This document shows, in pieces, positions 1 to 6,049 of a stretch of DNA of 10,478 nt. Each line of letters opens with the position of its first letter. The stretch's first letter is position 1. The notes beneath the pieces are model-generated. The model was not told where the DNA came from. It worked only from the letters and a program-made list of their open reading frames with translations, and ran no database searches. Origin of the DNA: VBCK01 sp035939615 (GTDB lineage: Bacteria; Pseudomonadota; Gammaproteobacteria; Burkholderiales; Burkholderiaceae_F); the NCBI GenBank assembly GCA_035939615.1, contig DASZFP010000160.1:1-10478 (forward strand), read 5' to 3'. A program made the translations under genes and the position numbers.

Positions 1-27
1 TGCCTACGCGCTTGCGGTGCCCGGTCG

Positions 28-66
28 CCCCTCGCCTGCGCAGCGGGAGAGGGGAGGGGGTGAGGG
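28..66. repeat. GC-rich palindromic intergenic element downstream of puuB
   Basis: CCCCTC at 28-33 pairs with GAGGGG at 49-54, and between them lies the 8-bp palindrome CTGCGCAG (36-43), so this stretch can fold as a GC-rich hairpin. It is followed by a G-rich tract ending in TGAGGG (61-66). The pattern resembles the dispersed extragenic palindromes common in GC-rich proteobacteria (CCCTCACCCC...CTCTCCCGC with an inverted partner). It lies just past the stop codon of the leftward puuB-like gene, so it could also help end that transcript or protect its 3' end, although there is no T-run typical of an intrinsic terminator. The rest of 1-82 shows no gene. Membership in a repeat family is inferred from the pattern, without a genome comparison. 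Confidence 0.45.
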
Positions 67-82
67 CTTGACAGTTTGAATC

Positions 83-1402
83 TCACCCTGCCAAGTCCCG
101 GATCCGGTACCACGCCATCGCCGCAACCAGCAGCGGCGTGCGAAGCCAGCGCCCGCCGGGAAATTCGCGGTGCCGGATCGCTGCGAACAGATCGAAACGG
201 CGCGCCGTGCCGCCGATCGCTTCGGCGACGATGCGCCCCGCCAGTCCGGTCAGCGCCAGCCCGTGCCCCGAAAAGCCTTGCAAATAGTAGACGTTGGGGT
301 CCACACGCCCGAAGTCGGGCGCGCGGTTCATCGTGATGTCGATGTATCCGCCCCAGGCGAATTCGATCGGCACGTCGGCGAGCTGCGGAAACACCCCCAC
401 CATGCGTCGCCGCATCGCCTCGGGCAGGCGCCGCGGCAGCAGCGTGCTGTAGCTGACGCGGCCGCCGAAGATCATCCGGTGATCGCGCGACAGGCGGAAA
501 TAGTCGAGCACCCACTGCGTGTCGGCCACGGCCGCTCCGCGCGGCAGCAGTTGCGCGGCCCGCTCGAGGCCGAGCGGCCGGCTGGCCGCGATGAAGGTCC
601 CGACCGGCATGATGCGGGTCGCAAGGCGCGGCTGCAGGTCCCCAAGGTAGACGTTGCCCGCCAGCAGCACGTGCGAGCAGTGCACGCTGCCGCGCGGCGT
701 GCGCACTTGCGCCAACCGGCCTGGCAGGACCTGCACCGCCCGCGTCTGCTCGAAGATCTTCACACCCAGTGCAGCGGCGGCGCGCGCCAGCCCCAGCGTG
801 TACTTCAGAGGATGCAGGTGTCCGCTGCCGGCGTCGAAGGCTGCGGCCCGGTAGCGGGAACTCGCGATCCACTGGGGCAGTTCGGCCTGATCGATGCTGC
901 GGATCCGCTCGTAGCCGTAGTGGCGAGCCAGCGCTTCGACCCACGCTGCCAGCTCGGCGGCCCGGCGCGGCGTGACCGCGGCCGCCAGGTAGCCGTCCTG
1001 CCATTCGCAGTCGATGTTGAAGCGCCGGCAGCGCGCATGGATCAACTCGACCGCTTCTACCGTCGCGTCCCAGATCTGGCGCGCAGCTTCTCGGCCCACT
1101 TGGTGCTCGATCACCTGCATGTCGCACGCCAGGCCCACCAGCGCCTGCCCGCCGTTGCGGCCCGAGGCTCCCCATCCGACCCGCCGGGCCTCCACCACGG
1201 CAACCGTGAAGCCGGCATCGGCCAGATCGATCGCGGCCGACAGGCCGGCCAGACCGGAGCCGACCACGCACACATCGCACGCGATGTCGTCCAGCAGCGC
1301 CGGGTAGGGATCGCCTCGATCCACGGTGGCCTCGTAGTACGAGTGGCGCACCAGCGGATCGTCGGAACCGAGCAGGAAGCCTCGCTCGTACTTGTAGCTC
1401 AC
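83..1402 (-). CDS. puuB: PuuB-like FAD-dependent gamma-glutamylputrescine oxidoreductase
   Basis: This 439-residue DAO-type flavoprotein is predicted to oxidise the free amino group of gamma-glutamylputrescine to gamma-glutamyl-gamma-aminobutyraldehyde in the cytoplasm, releasing ammonia and hydrogen peroxide. The N-terminal Rossmann motif (VVGSGLAG, about residues 46-53) ends in Glu71 for FAD ribose binding. It is followed by GASGRNGGQ (78-86), a signature of the PuuB/OrdL group, and a C-terminal YYLQGFSGHG segment (from about 372) that closes over the flavin. The length is close to E. coli PuuB (about 426), and the C-terminal FPGGRWLRTP segment also resembles it. The start is GTG; the ATG two bases upstream is out of frame and runs straight into TGA. 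No Shine-Dalgarno is visible. The gene is divergent from the puuD-puuA-pot operon and alone on its strand. Family assignment is firm; the exact amine substrate is inferred from the neighbours. Confidence 0.9.
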   Translation of the reverse strand: MSYKYERGFLLGSDDPLVRHSYYEATVDRGDPYPALLDDIACDVCVVGSGLAGLSAAIDLADAGFTVAVVEARRVGWGASGRNGGQALVGLACDMQVIEHQVGREAARQIWDATVEAVELIHARCRRFNIDCEWQDGYLAAAVTPRRAAELAAWVEALARHYGYERIRSIDQAELPQWIASSRYRAAAFDAGSGHLHPLKYTLGLARAAAALGVKIFEQTRAVQVLPGRLAQVRTPRGSVHCSHVLLAGNVYLGDLQPRLATRIMPVGTFIAASRPLGLERAAQLLPRGAAVADTQWVLDYFRLSRDHRMIFGGRVSYSTLLPRRLPEAMRRRMVGVFPQLADVPIEFAWGGYIDITMNRAPDFGRVDPNVYYLQGFSGHGLALTGLAGRIVAEAIGGTARRFDLFAAIRHREFPGGRWLRTPLLVAAMAWYRIRDLAG

Positions 1403-1427
1403 ATCAGCCGAGTTCTGCGAAGCCTAG

Positions 1428-1433
1428 ATTTAA
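1428..1433 (-). promoter_or_regulatory. -10-like hexamer TTAAAT upstream of puuB
   Basis: Read on the minus strand, TTAAAT matches four of six -10 consensus positions and lies in the most AT-rich part of the divergent region. It would give a 5' leader of about 20 nt before the GTG start. The expected -35 position is GC-rich and unlike the consensus. The left arm of the inverted repeat begins only 2 bp upstream of this hexamer, so a bound regulator would affect it directly. Confidence 0.25.
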
Positions 1434-1435
1434 GG

Positions 1436-1471
1436 CAGTCTATCCGGCCCGGCGCCGGATTCGATAGACTG
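1436..1471. promoter_or_regulatory. perfect 9-bp inverted repeat, candidate operator
   Basis: CAGTCTATC at 1436-1444 is exactly the reverse complement of GATAGACTG at 1463-1471. The arm centres are 27 bp apart. The 18-bp spacer is GC-rich and holds a smaller nested inverted repeat (CCGGC at 1444-1448 with GCCGG at 1454-1458). The left arm lies just upstream of the -10-like hexamer of the leftward gene. The position midway in a divergent promoter is typical of a binding site for a regulator serving both sides. An RNA hairpin is another reading, but a rightward transcript starting near puuD would not contain it. The regulator is unknown. Confidence 0.5.
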
Positions 1472-1513
1472 GGGTCAAGCGTACTGGCCGGAGCCCCCTG
1501 CGTCGCGCCGGCC

Positions 1514-1519
1514 TAGAAT
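1514..1519 (+). promoter_or_regulatory. -10-like hexamer TAGAAT upstream of puuD
   Basis: TAGAAT matches the sigma-70 -10 consensus TATAAT at five of six positions. A transcript from it would begin about 1525-1527, almost on top of the ATG at 1529. That would give a leaderless mRNA, or a very short leader if translation starts at the in-frame ATG at 1556. No -35 box is seen about 17 bp upstream (the region is GAGCCC), so use would depend on an activator, or the match may be chance. Confidence 0.3.
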
Positions 1520-1528
1520 ACCCGCTTC

Positions 1529-2356
1529 ATGGCAATCGACGAGCATTCATCAGGCATGGCTTCAGAGCCCGGGCGCGCGCCCTTCGTATTGATTCCGTGC
1601 GACAACCGCACCCTGGACGGCCACTCTTTTCACGTGCTGGGACGCAAGTACTCCGACGCCGTGCACGATGCCGCCGGGTGCCATCCGCTGCTGCTGCCGA
1701 CCGGCGGCGACCCCGATCTTGCTGCTTACCTGGACCTGGCCGACGGCATTTTGCTGACCGGCTCCCCGGCAAACGTTCATCCGAGGCACTTCGGCCAGAG
1801 CGTTCGCGACGCCGGGTTGCCGCTCGATCAGGAGCGTGACGACGCAACGCTGGCGCTGGTGCGCCTTGCGATCGAGCGGGAGCTGCCGCTGTTCGCGATC
1901 TGCCGCGGGCTGCAGGAGGCCAACGTCGCGCTGGGAGGCACGCTGTTGCAGGCGGTCCACGAGGAGCCGGGACGGTTCGATCATCGCGCCGATCCTCGAT
2001 CCGACGCCGAAGCGCAGTACGGGCCGTCGCACGCGGTCGACATCGTCGCGGGCGGCGAGCTGGACCGGATCCTGGGCGTGCGCCAGCTGCAGGTCAATTC
2101 GCTGCATGGACAGGCGATCGACCGCCTGGCCCCGGGCCTGCGGGTTGAAGCCCGCGCACGCGACGGCACGGTCGAGGCGGTTCATATCAGCGCCCATCCC
2201 GGCTTCGCGCTGGCGGTGCAGTGGCACCCCGAGTGGAAGGTGCTGGACAACCTGGAGTCCAGGATGTTGTTCCGCGCGTTCGGGGACGCCTGCCGTGCCG
2301 CGCAAGCGCGCCGTTTTGGCGCCCCTGCCGCGACCGGCCTTTCGCGCGCCGCCTGA
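1529..2356 (+). CDS. puuD: PuuD-like gamma-glutamyl-GABA hydrolase (class I amidotransferase fold)
   Basis: Predicted to hydrolyse gamma-glutamyl-gamma-aminobutyrate to glutamate and GABA, the last step of the gamma-glutamylated putrescine pathway, in the cytoplasm. The 275-residue protein is a peptidase C26/glutamine amidotransferase-type hydrolase: oxyanion-region segment LLTGSPANV (75-83), nucleophile elbow FAICRGLQE with Cys125, and catalytic His233 and Glu235 in VQWHPEW. QVNSLHGQ (188-195) and LRVEARARDG (204-213) also match E. coli PuuD closely. It is first in the rightward block and ends 9 bp before the puuA-like gene. The start is uncertain: ATG 1529 has no Shine-Dalgarno, and the in-frame ATG at 1556 is little better. 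The extra N-terminal residues before FVLIPCDNR are not conserved, so the shorter form (266 residues) is possible. Confidence 0.9.
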   Translation: MAIDEHSSGMASEPGRAPFVLIPCDNRTLDGHSFHVLGRKYSDAVHDAAGCHPLLLPTGGDPDLAAYLDLADGILLTGSPANVHPRHFGQSVRDAGLPLDQERDDATLALVRLAIERELPLFAICRGLQEANVALGGTLLQAVHEEPGRFDHRADPRSDAEAQYGPSHAVDIVAGGELDRILGVRQLQVNSLHGQAIDRLAPGLRVEARARDGTVEAVHISAHPGFALAVQWHPEWKVLDNLESRMLFRAFGDACRAAQARRFGAPAATGLSRAA

Positions 2357-2365
2357 TTCAGGATC

Positions 2366-3739
2366 ATGGGGCTGCGCGCGGATTTCACCCAGTCGGACCT
2401 GGAGCGCTTCTTCGACGAGAATCAGGTCGACGAAGTCGAGTGCCTGGTGCCGGACTTGACGGGCGTGGCGCGCGGCAAGATCCTGCCGCGAGCCAAGTTC
2501 ACGCAGGATCGCGGCATGCGCCTGGCCGAATCGGTGCTGGCGATGACGGTGACCGGCGAGGCGCCGGACAGCGAAGAGTACGACGCCATCATCTCGCCCA
2601 GCGATTTCGACATGGAACTGCTGGCCGACCCGACCACCGTGTGCGTGGTGCCGTGGGTGCCGGCGCCGAGCCGCACCGCGCAGATCATCCACGACTGCTA
2701 TTTTGCCGACGGCCGCCTGGTCGACTTCGCGCCCCGCTCGGTGCTGCGCCGGGTGCGCGAGCTGTATGCGCAGGAGGGTCTGCAGCCGGTGGTGGCGCCG
2801 GAGGTGGAGTTCTACCTGATTGGGCAGAACACCGATCCGGATTTTCCGCTGACGCCGCCGCTGGGGCGCAGCGGCCGCTCCGAGACCAGCCGGCAGCATT
2901 ACAGCATCGACGCCGTCAACGAATTCGACCCGCTGTTCGAGGACATCTACAAGTGGTGCGAGGAGATGGGCCTGGAGCTGGACACGCTGATCCACGAGAT
3001 GGGCGCCGGCCAGATGGAGGTCAATTTCCTGCACGGCGATCCGCTCGACCTGGCCGACCGGGTGTTCTACTTCAAGCGCACGCTGCGCGAGGCGGCGCTG
3101 CGGCACAAGATGTATGCGACCTTCATGGCCAAGCCGATGGCCAACGAGCCGGGCAGCGCCATGCACATCCACCAGAGCATCGTCGATCGCCGCACCGGCC
3201 GCAACATCTTCTCCAACGTCGACGGCTCCCCGTCCGACAAGTTCCGTCACTACATCGGCGGGCTGCAAAAGTACCTGCCGGCGGCGATGGCGTTCCTGGC
3301 CCCGTACGTTAATTCCTACCGGCGCCTGGTGCGGCACGCCGCGGCGCCGATCAACATCCGCTGGGGCCGCGACAACCGCACGGTCGGTATCCGCGTGCCG
3401 CGCTCGCAGCCGGAGGCGCGCCGCGTGGAGAACCGCGTGATCGGCGCCGACGCCAATCCCTACGTGGCCATGGCCGTGACGCTCGCGTGCGGCTACCTGG
3501 GCATGAAGGAATGCCTCGAACCCAGCGAAGAGGCCATCGGCAATGCGTACGGGGCCCCGTACGATCTGCCACGCACGATGTCGGAGGCTCTGAATCTGCT
3601 CGCCGGCACTCCGGAGCTCGCCAGCGTGCTGGGCGAACGCTTTGTCACGATCTACCGGCTGGTGAAGGAACTGGAGTACGACGAGTTCATGCAAGTGATC
3701 AGCTCGTGGGAGCGCGAACATCTGCTGCTGCACGTCTGA
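2366..3739 (+). CDS. puuA: PuuA-like gamma-glutamylputrescine synthetase (glutamine synthetase family)
   Basis: Predicted to ligate glutamate to putrescine using ATP, protecting one amine before oxidation. The 457-residue protein spans a GS beta-grasp N-domain (about 20-115) and catalytic domain (about 120-457). Visible GS residues include Glu146 and Glu148 (PEVEFYL), Glu211, Glu218 (GQMEVN), the ATP/metal-site AMHIHQS (265-271, His267), NSYRR (316-320), WGRDNRTVGIR (333-343) and RRVENR (352-357, Glu355). The segments KMYATFMAKP and GADANPYVAMA are shared with E. coli PuuA. AGGA lies only 2 nt before the ATG, so initiation may rely on coupling to puuD, whose stop is 9 bp upstream. GS-like ligases also act on cadaverine, spermidine, ethanolamine or isopropylamine; the PotF/PuuB/PuuC/PuuD context favours a diamine. 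APYDLP (397-402) resembles the adenylylation-loop motif of true GlnA, noted in the findings. Confidence 0.9.
   Translation: MGLRADFTQSDLERFFDENQVDEVECLVPDLTGVARGKILPRAKFTQDRGMRLAESVLAMTVTGEAPDSEEYDAIISPSDFDMELLADPTTVCVVPWVPAPSRTAQIIHDCYFADGRLVDFAPRSVLRRVRELYAQEGLQPVVAPEVEFYLIGQNTDPDFPLTPPLGRSGRSETSRQHYSIDAVNEFDPLFEDIYKWCEEMGLELDTLIHEMGAGQMEVNFLHGDPLDLADRVFYFKRTLREAALRHKMYATFMAKPMANEPGSAMHIHQSIVDRRTGRNIFSNVDGSPSDKFRHYIGGLQKYLPAAMAFLAPYVNSYRRLVRHAAAPINIRWGRDNRTVGIRVPRSQPEARRVENRVIGADANPYVAMAVTLACGYLGMKECLEPSEEAIGNAYGAPYDLPRTMSEALNLLAGTPELASVLGERFVTIYRLVKELEYDEFMQVISSWEREHLLLHV
3546..3563. repeat. 18-bp perfect palindrome inside puuA
   Basis: CGTACGGGG at 3546-3554 is followed directly by its exact reverse complement CCCCGTACG at 3555-3563, with no spacer. 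It lies in the puuA-like coding frame, over codons for Ala-Tyr-Gly-Ala-Pro-Tyr (394-399). The flanking bases do not extend the symmetry. It could be a chance product of GC-rich coding, a protein-binding site, or a strong mRNA fold within the operon. Confidence 0.6.
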
Positions 3740-3742
3740 CCA

Positions 3743-3760
3743 CCCCGGGGGCCGGCGCCC
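3743..3760 (+). promoter_or_regulatory. GC-only hairpin in the puuA-potF gap
   Basis: The 22-bp gap between puuA and potF is almost entirely G and C. It contains the self-complementary CCCCGGGG (3743-3750) and a stem-loop GGGC-CGGC-GCCC (3749-3760), which compete for the same bases. The only G-rich stretch that could act as a ribosome site for potF (3747-3751, 10 nt before the ATG) lies inside these folds. It could slow ribosomes or ribonucleases at the catabolic/transport boundary. There is no T-run, so a terminator is unlikely. Confidence 0.3.
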
Positions 3761-3761
3761 G

Positions 3762-4895
3762 ATGCGTCATACCGTTTCGATGCGTGCTCGCGCGCTGCTG
3801 GGCGCCGCCGCGCTAGCGGTCGCGCTGGCGGCCGCGCTGTTGGGGGCCCCGGCGCGGGCCGGGGACGACAACTTCCTGAACGTCTACAACTGGTCCGATT
3901 ACATCGGCGACACCACGGTTGCGGATTTCGAAAAGGAAACCGGCATCAAGGTGCGCTATGACACGTTCGACGCCAACGAGACCCTGTACGCCAAGCTGGT
4001 GGCCGGCCACACCGGCTATGACGTGGTCGTGCCCTCGTCGCACTGGGCCAAGCTGCAGCTGGAAGGCGGGCTGCTCAAACCCGTGGACAAGAGCCGGATC
4101 AGCACGTATTCGAACATCGATCCATGGATCCTGCAGCAGCTCGCCAAGGTCGACCCCGGCAACCGGTTCCTGGTGCCGTGGCTGTGGGGATTTACCACGG
4201 TCGGAATCAATGTGGCCAAGGTCAAGGCCGCGCTGGGCAATGTGCCGATGCCGCAGGATGCCTGGGACCTGGTGTTCAAGCCCGAATACGCGAGCCGGCT
4301 GAAATCGTGCGGCGTGTCGTTCCTGGACTCGGCCGACGAAGTGTTCCCGGCGGCGCTGCGCTACGTCGGCAAGCTTCCCTACAGCGGCACCGCCGCCGAC
4401 TACCAGGAGGCGGCCCGGATGATGAACCAGATCCGGCCGTACGTGACGCTGTTTTCCTCCTCCGGCTACATCAACGAGCTGGCTTCCGGAGCGGTGTGCG
4501 TCGCGCTGGGATGGAATGGCGACATCGCCATCGCCGCCGCGCGCGCCCGGGAAGCCAGGAACGGGCAGAACATCCAGGTATTGTTTCCGAAGTCCGGCGC
4601 GGTCCTGTACTTCGACACGATGGCCATCCCGGTCGATGCGCCGCACGTGGACAATGCCTACAAGTGGTTCAGTTACATCTACCGGCCGCAGGTGCAGGCC
4701 GGGATCGTCAACAAGGTGTTCGCCGCATCCGCCGTCCCGGCTGCCAGCAAATACATGCGCCCCGACGTGCTGGCCAACCGGGCTTTGCTGGCGCGGGGCG
4801 AGGACCTGGACAAGCTGGTGCCGCCTGACGCGGTCAGCAACGAGATCCGGCGGCTGCGGACGCGCCTTTACACGACATTCAAAACGGGGCTGTAG
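3762..4895 (+). CDS. potF: PotF-like periplasmic putrescine-binding protein of an ABC importer
   Basis: This 377-residue solute-binding protein should capture putrescine or another polyamine in the periplasm and deliver it to the PotGHI-like transporter. It has a Sec signal peptide (Arg-rich start, hydrophobic 11-29, predicted cut after APARA at residue 33) and no lipobox cysteine. The mature start VYNWSDYIGD matches the PotF/SpuD ligand-site strand (Trp44, Ser45, Asp46, Tyr47). KSCGVSFLD with Cys183, and Cys246 in VCVALGW, match the PotF disulfide pair; Glu193, Trp251, Asp254 (GWNGD) and Asp285 (YFD) match polyamine-contacting positions. PSSHW (91-95) and Tyr283 differ from E. coli PotF (PSASF and Phe276). 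An in-frame ATG at 3780 could also start the protein and leaves the signal peptide intact. It lies between the catabolic genes and the transporter genes, so uptake and breakdown should be co-transcribed. Confidence 0.92.
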   Translation: MRHTVSMRARALLGAAALAVALAAALLGAPARAGDDNFLNVYNWSDYIGDTTVADFEKETGIKVRYDTFDANETLYAKLVAGHTGYDVVVPSSHWAKLQLEGGLLKPVDKSRISTYSNIDPWILQQLAKVDPGNRFLVPWLWGFTTVGINVAKVKAALGNVPMPQDAWDLVFKPEYASRLKSCGVSFLDSADEVFPAALRYVGKLPYSGTAADYQEAARMMNQIRPYVTLFSSSGYINELASGAVCVALGWNGDIAIAAARAREARNGQNIQVLFPKSGAVLYFDTMAIPVDAPHVDNAYKWFSYIYRPQVQAGIVNKVFAASAVPAASKYMRPDVLANRALLARGEDLDKLVPPDAVSNEIRRLRTRLYTTFKTGL

Positions 4896-4933
4896 GGCCA
4901 GTGAACGCGGACGCCAACCGCGCCCGGCCGGGG

Positions 4934-4937
4934 GGAG
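4934..4937 (+). promoter_or_regulatory. Shine-Dalgarno GGAG favouring the ATG start of potG
   Basis: GGAG, within the purine run at 4931-4937, lies 8 nt before the ATG at 4946, a normal spacing. The upstream in-frame GTG at 4901 is only 5 nt after the potF stop and has no comparable site. The ATG at 4938 that directly follows GGAG is out of frame. This decides for the 367-residue form of the ATPase. Confidence 0.55.
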
Positions 4938-4945
4938 ATGCGCGC

Positions 4946-6049
4946 ATGCAGCCGAACGCGGCGGGCGATGCGAATTTCTTGCGGGTCGAACGGCTGACCA
5001 AGCGCTTCGACGAGGTCACGGCGGTCGACGAGGTGACGCTTTCGATTGCGCGCGGCGAGATCTTCGCACTGCTCGGTTCATCCGGCAGCGGCAAGTCCAC
5101 GCTGCTTCGGATGCTGGCCGGTTTCGAGGCGCCCGACTCCGGCAGCATCTTCCTGCAGGGCGTGGAGATCTCGGGCCTGCGGCCGTACGACCGCCCGATC
5201 AACATGATGTTCCAGTCCTATGCGCTGTTTCCGCACCTGACGGTGACGGAGAACATCGCCTTCGGCTTGAAGCGGCACGGGCTGCCGCGCGCGCGCATTG
5301 CCGAACAGGTCGAGCGCATGCTCACGCTGGTGCAGCTGAAGCCCTGCGCGCGACGCAAGCCGCACCAGCTCTCCGGCGGCCAGCAGCAGCGCGTCGCCCT
5401 GGCGCGCAGCCTGGCGCTGGAGCCCAAGCTGCTGCTGCTGGACGAGCCGCTGGCGGCGCTGGACCGCAAGCTGCGCGAGCAGACCCAGTTCGAGCTGTCC
5501 AACATCATCAAACGGGTGGGCGTCACCTGCGTGATGGTCACGCACGATCAGGAAGAGGCCATGACGATGGCCGACCGGATGGCGGTGATGAGCAGCGGGC
5601 AGGTGCTGCAGGTCGGACGCCCCAACGAAATCTACGAGACGCCGAACTGCCGCTTCGTGGCCGATTTCATCGGAAACGTGAACCTGTTCGACGGCACGCT
5701 CGAAGAAGACGAGACCGACCATTGCATTGTCGCTACGCCGCACGGACGCTTCTACATCGGCCATGGCATCACCGGCGTGCTCGGCCAGTCGCTCACCGTT
5801 GCGCTGCGCCCCGAAAAGATCGAGCTGCAGATCGAGCCACCGGCCGACACCAGCGTCAACTGCCTGCACGGACGAGTGGCCGAACGGGCCTATTTCGGCG
5901 CCTCTTCGCTGTACCGGATCCAGCTCGACACCGGCATGCGGCTGCAGGTATCGGTTCCGAACACCGAACGCCACAGCGGGCTGATGGCGGTCGGGTCCGA
6001 GGTGTACGCGACCTGCGCGCCCGATTCGATGGTGGTGCTGACGCAGTAA
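4946..6049 (+). CDS. potG: PotG-like polyamine ABC transporter ATP-binding protein
   Basis: Cytoplasmic ATPase that would power polyamine uptake as a dimer docked on the PotH/PotI-like permeases. In order it shows Walker A GSSGSGKST, a Q-loop in NMMFQSYALF, the ABC signature LSGGQQQR, Walker B LLLLDEP, D-loop AALD and the H-loop His in VMVTHDQEEAM. A C-terminal TOBE-type regulatory domain contains VALRPEKIEL. INMMFQSYALFPH and RVGVTCVMVTHDQEEAMTM match E. coli PotG closely. From the ATG it has 367 residues; from the upstream GTG at 4901, 382 (E. coli PotG is 377). I prefer the ATG for its Shine-Dalgarno, but the extra N-terminus cannot be excluded. The stop codon shares one base with the potH start (TAATG), indicating translational coupling. 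Confidence 0.92.
   Translation: MQPNAAGDANFLRVERLTKRFDEVTAVDEVTLSIARGEIFALLGSSGSGKSTLLRMLAGFEAPDSGSIFLQGVEISGLRPYDRPINMMFQSYALFPHLTVTENIAFGLKRHGLPRARIAEQVERMLTLVQLKPCARRKPHQLSGGQQQRVALARSLALEPKLLLLDEPLAALDRKLREQTQFELSNIIKRVGVTCVMVTHDQEEAMTMADRMAVMSSGQVLQVGRPNEIYETPNCRFVADFIGNVNLFDGTLEEDETDHCIVATPHGRFYIGHGITGVLGQSLTVALRPEKIELQIEPPADTSVNCLHGRVAERAYFGASSLYRIQLDTGMRLQVSVPNTERHSGLMAVGSEVYATCAPDSMVVLTQ

Larger units (their letters stand above)
1403..1528. promoter_or_regulatory. divergent promoter region between puuB and puuD
   Basis: This is the only sizeable intergenic gap inside the cluster, and it separates the leftward puuB-like gene from the rightward eight-gene block, so both transcripts should start here. 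It is less GC-rich than the genes around 1420-1445. It contains a perfect inverted repeat (1436-1471) and -10-like hexamers in each direction, but no convincing -35 box on either strand. No open reading frame in it looks like a gene. Poor -35 elements next to a strong inverted repeat suggest control by a regulator, which is not encoded in the window. Confidence 0.7.

Noticed and set aside
76..336. Short plus-strand open frame at the left edge
   Set aside because: It overlaps the conserved 3' part of puuB, has no ribosome site, and encodes Ala/Arg/Pro-rich sequence without a recognisable motif.
1484..1501. Sigma-54-like promoter (TGG...TGC) upstream of puuD
   Set aside because: The GG and GC dinucleotides are 14 bp apart instead of the required 12, and the rest of the consensus is poor.
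170..1516. Plus-strand open frame opposite puuB
   Set aside because: The puuB-like protein on the other strand has FAD-binding and PuuB signatures; this frame has only Arg/Gln/His-rich composition.
1562..3733. Long minus-strand open frame opposite puuD and puuA
   Set aside because: It mirrors two genes with full catalytic motifs. The predicted protein is low-complexity (rich in Arg, His, Gln, Val) with no recognisable domain, as expected for a GC-rich antisense shadow.
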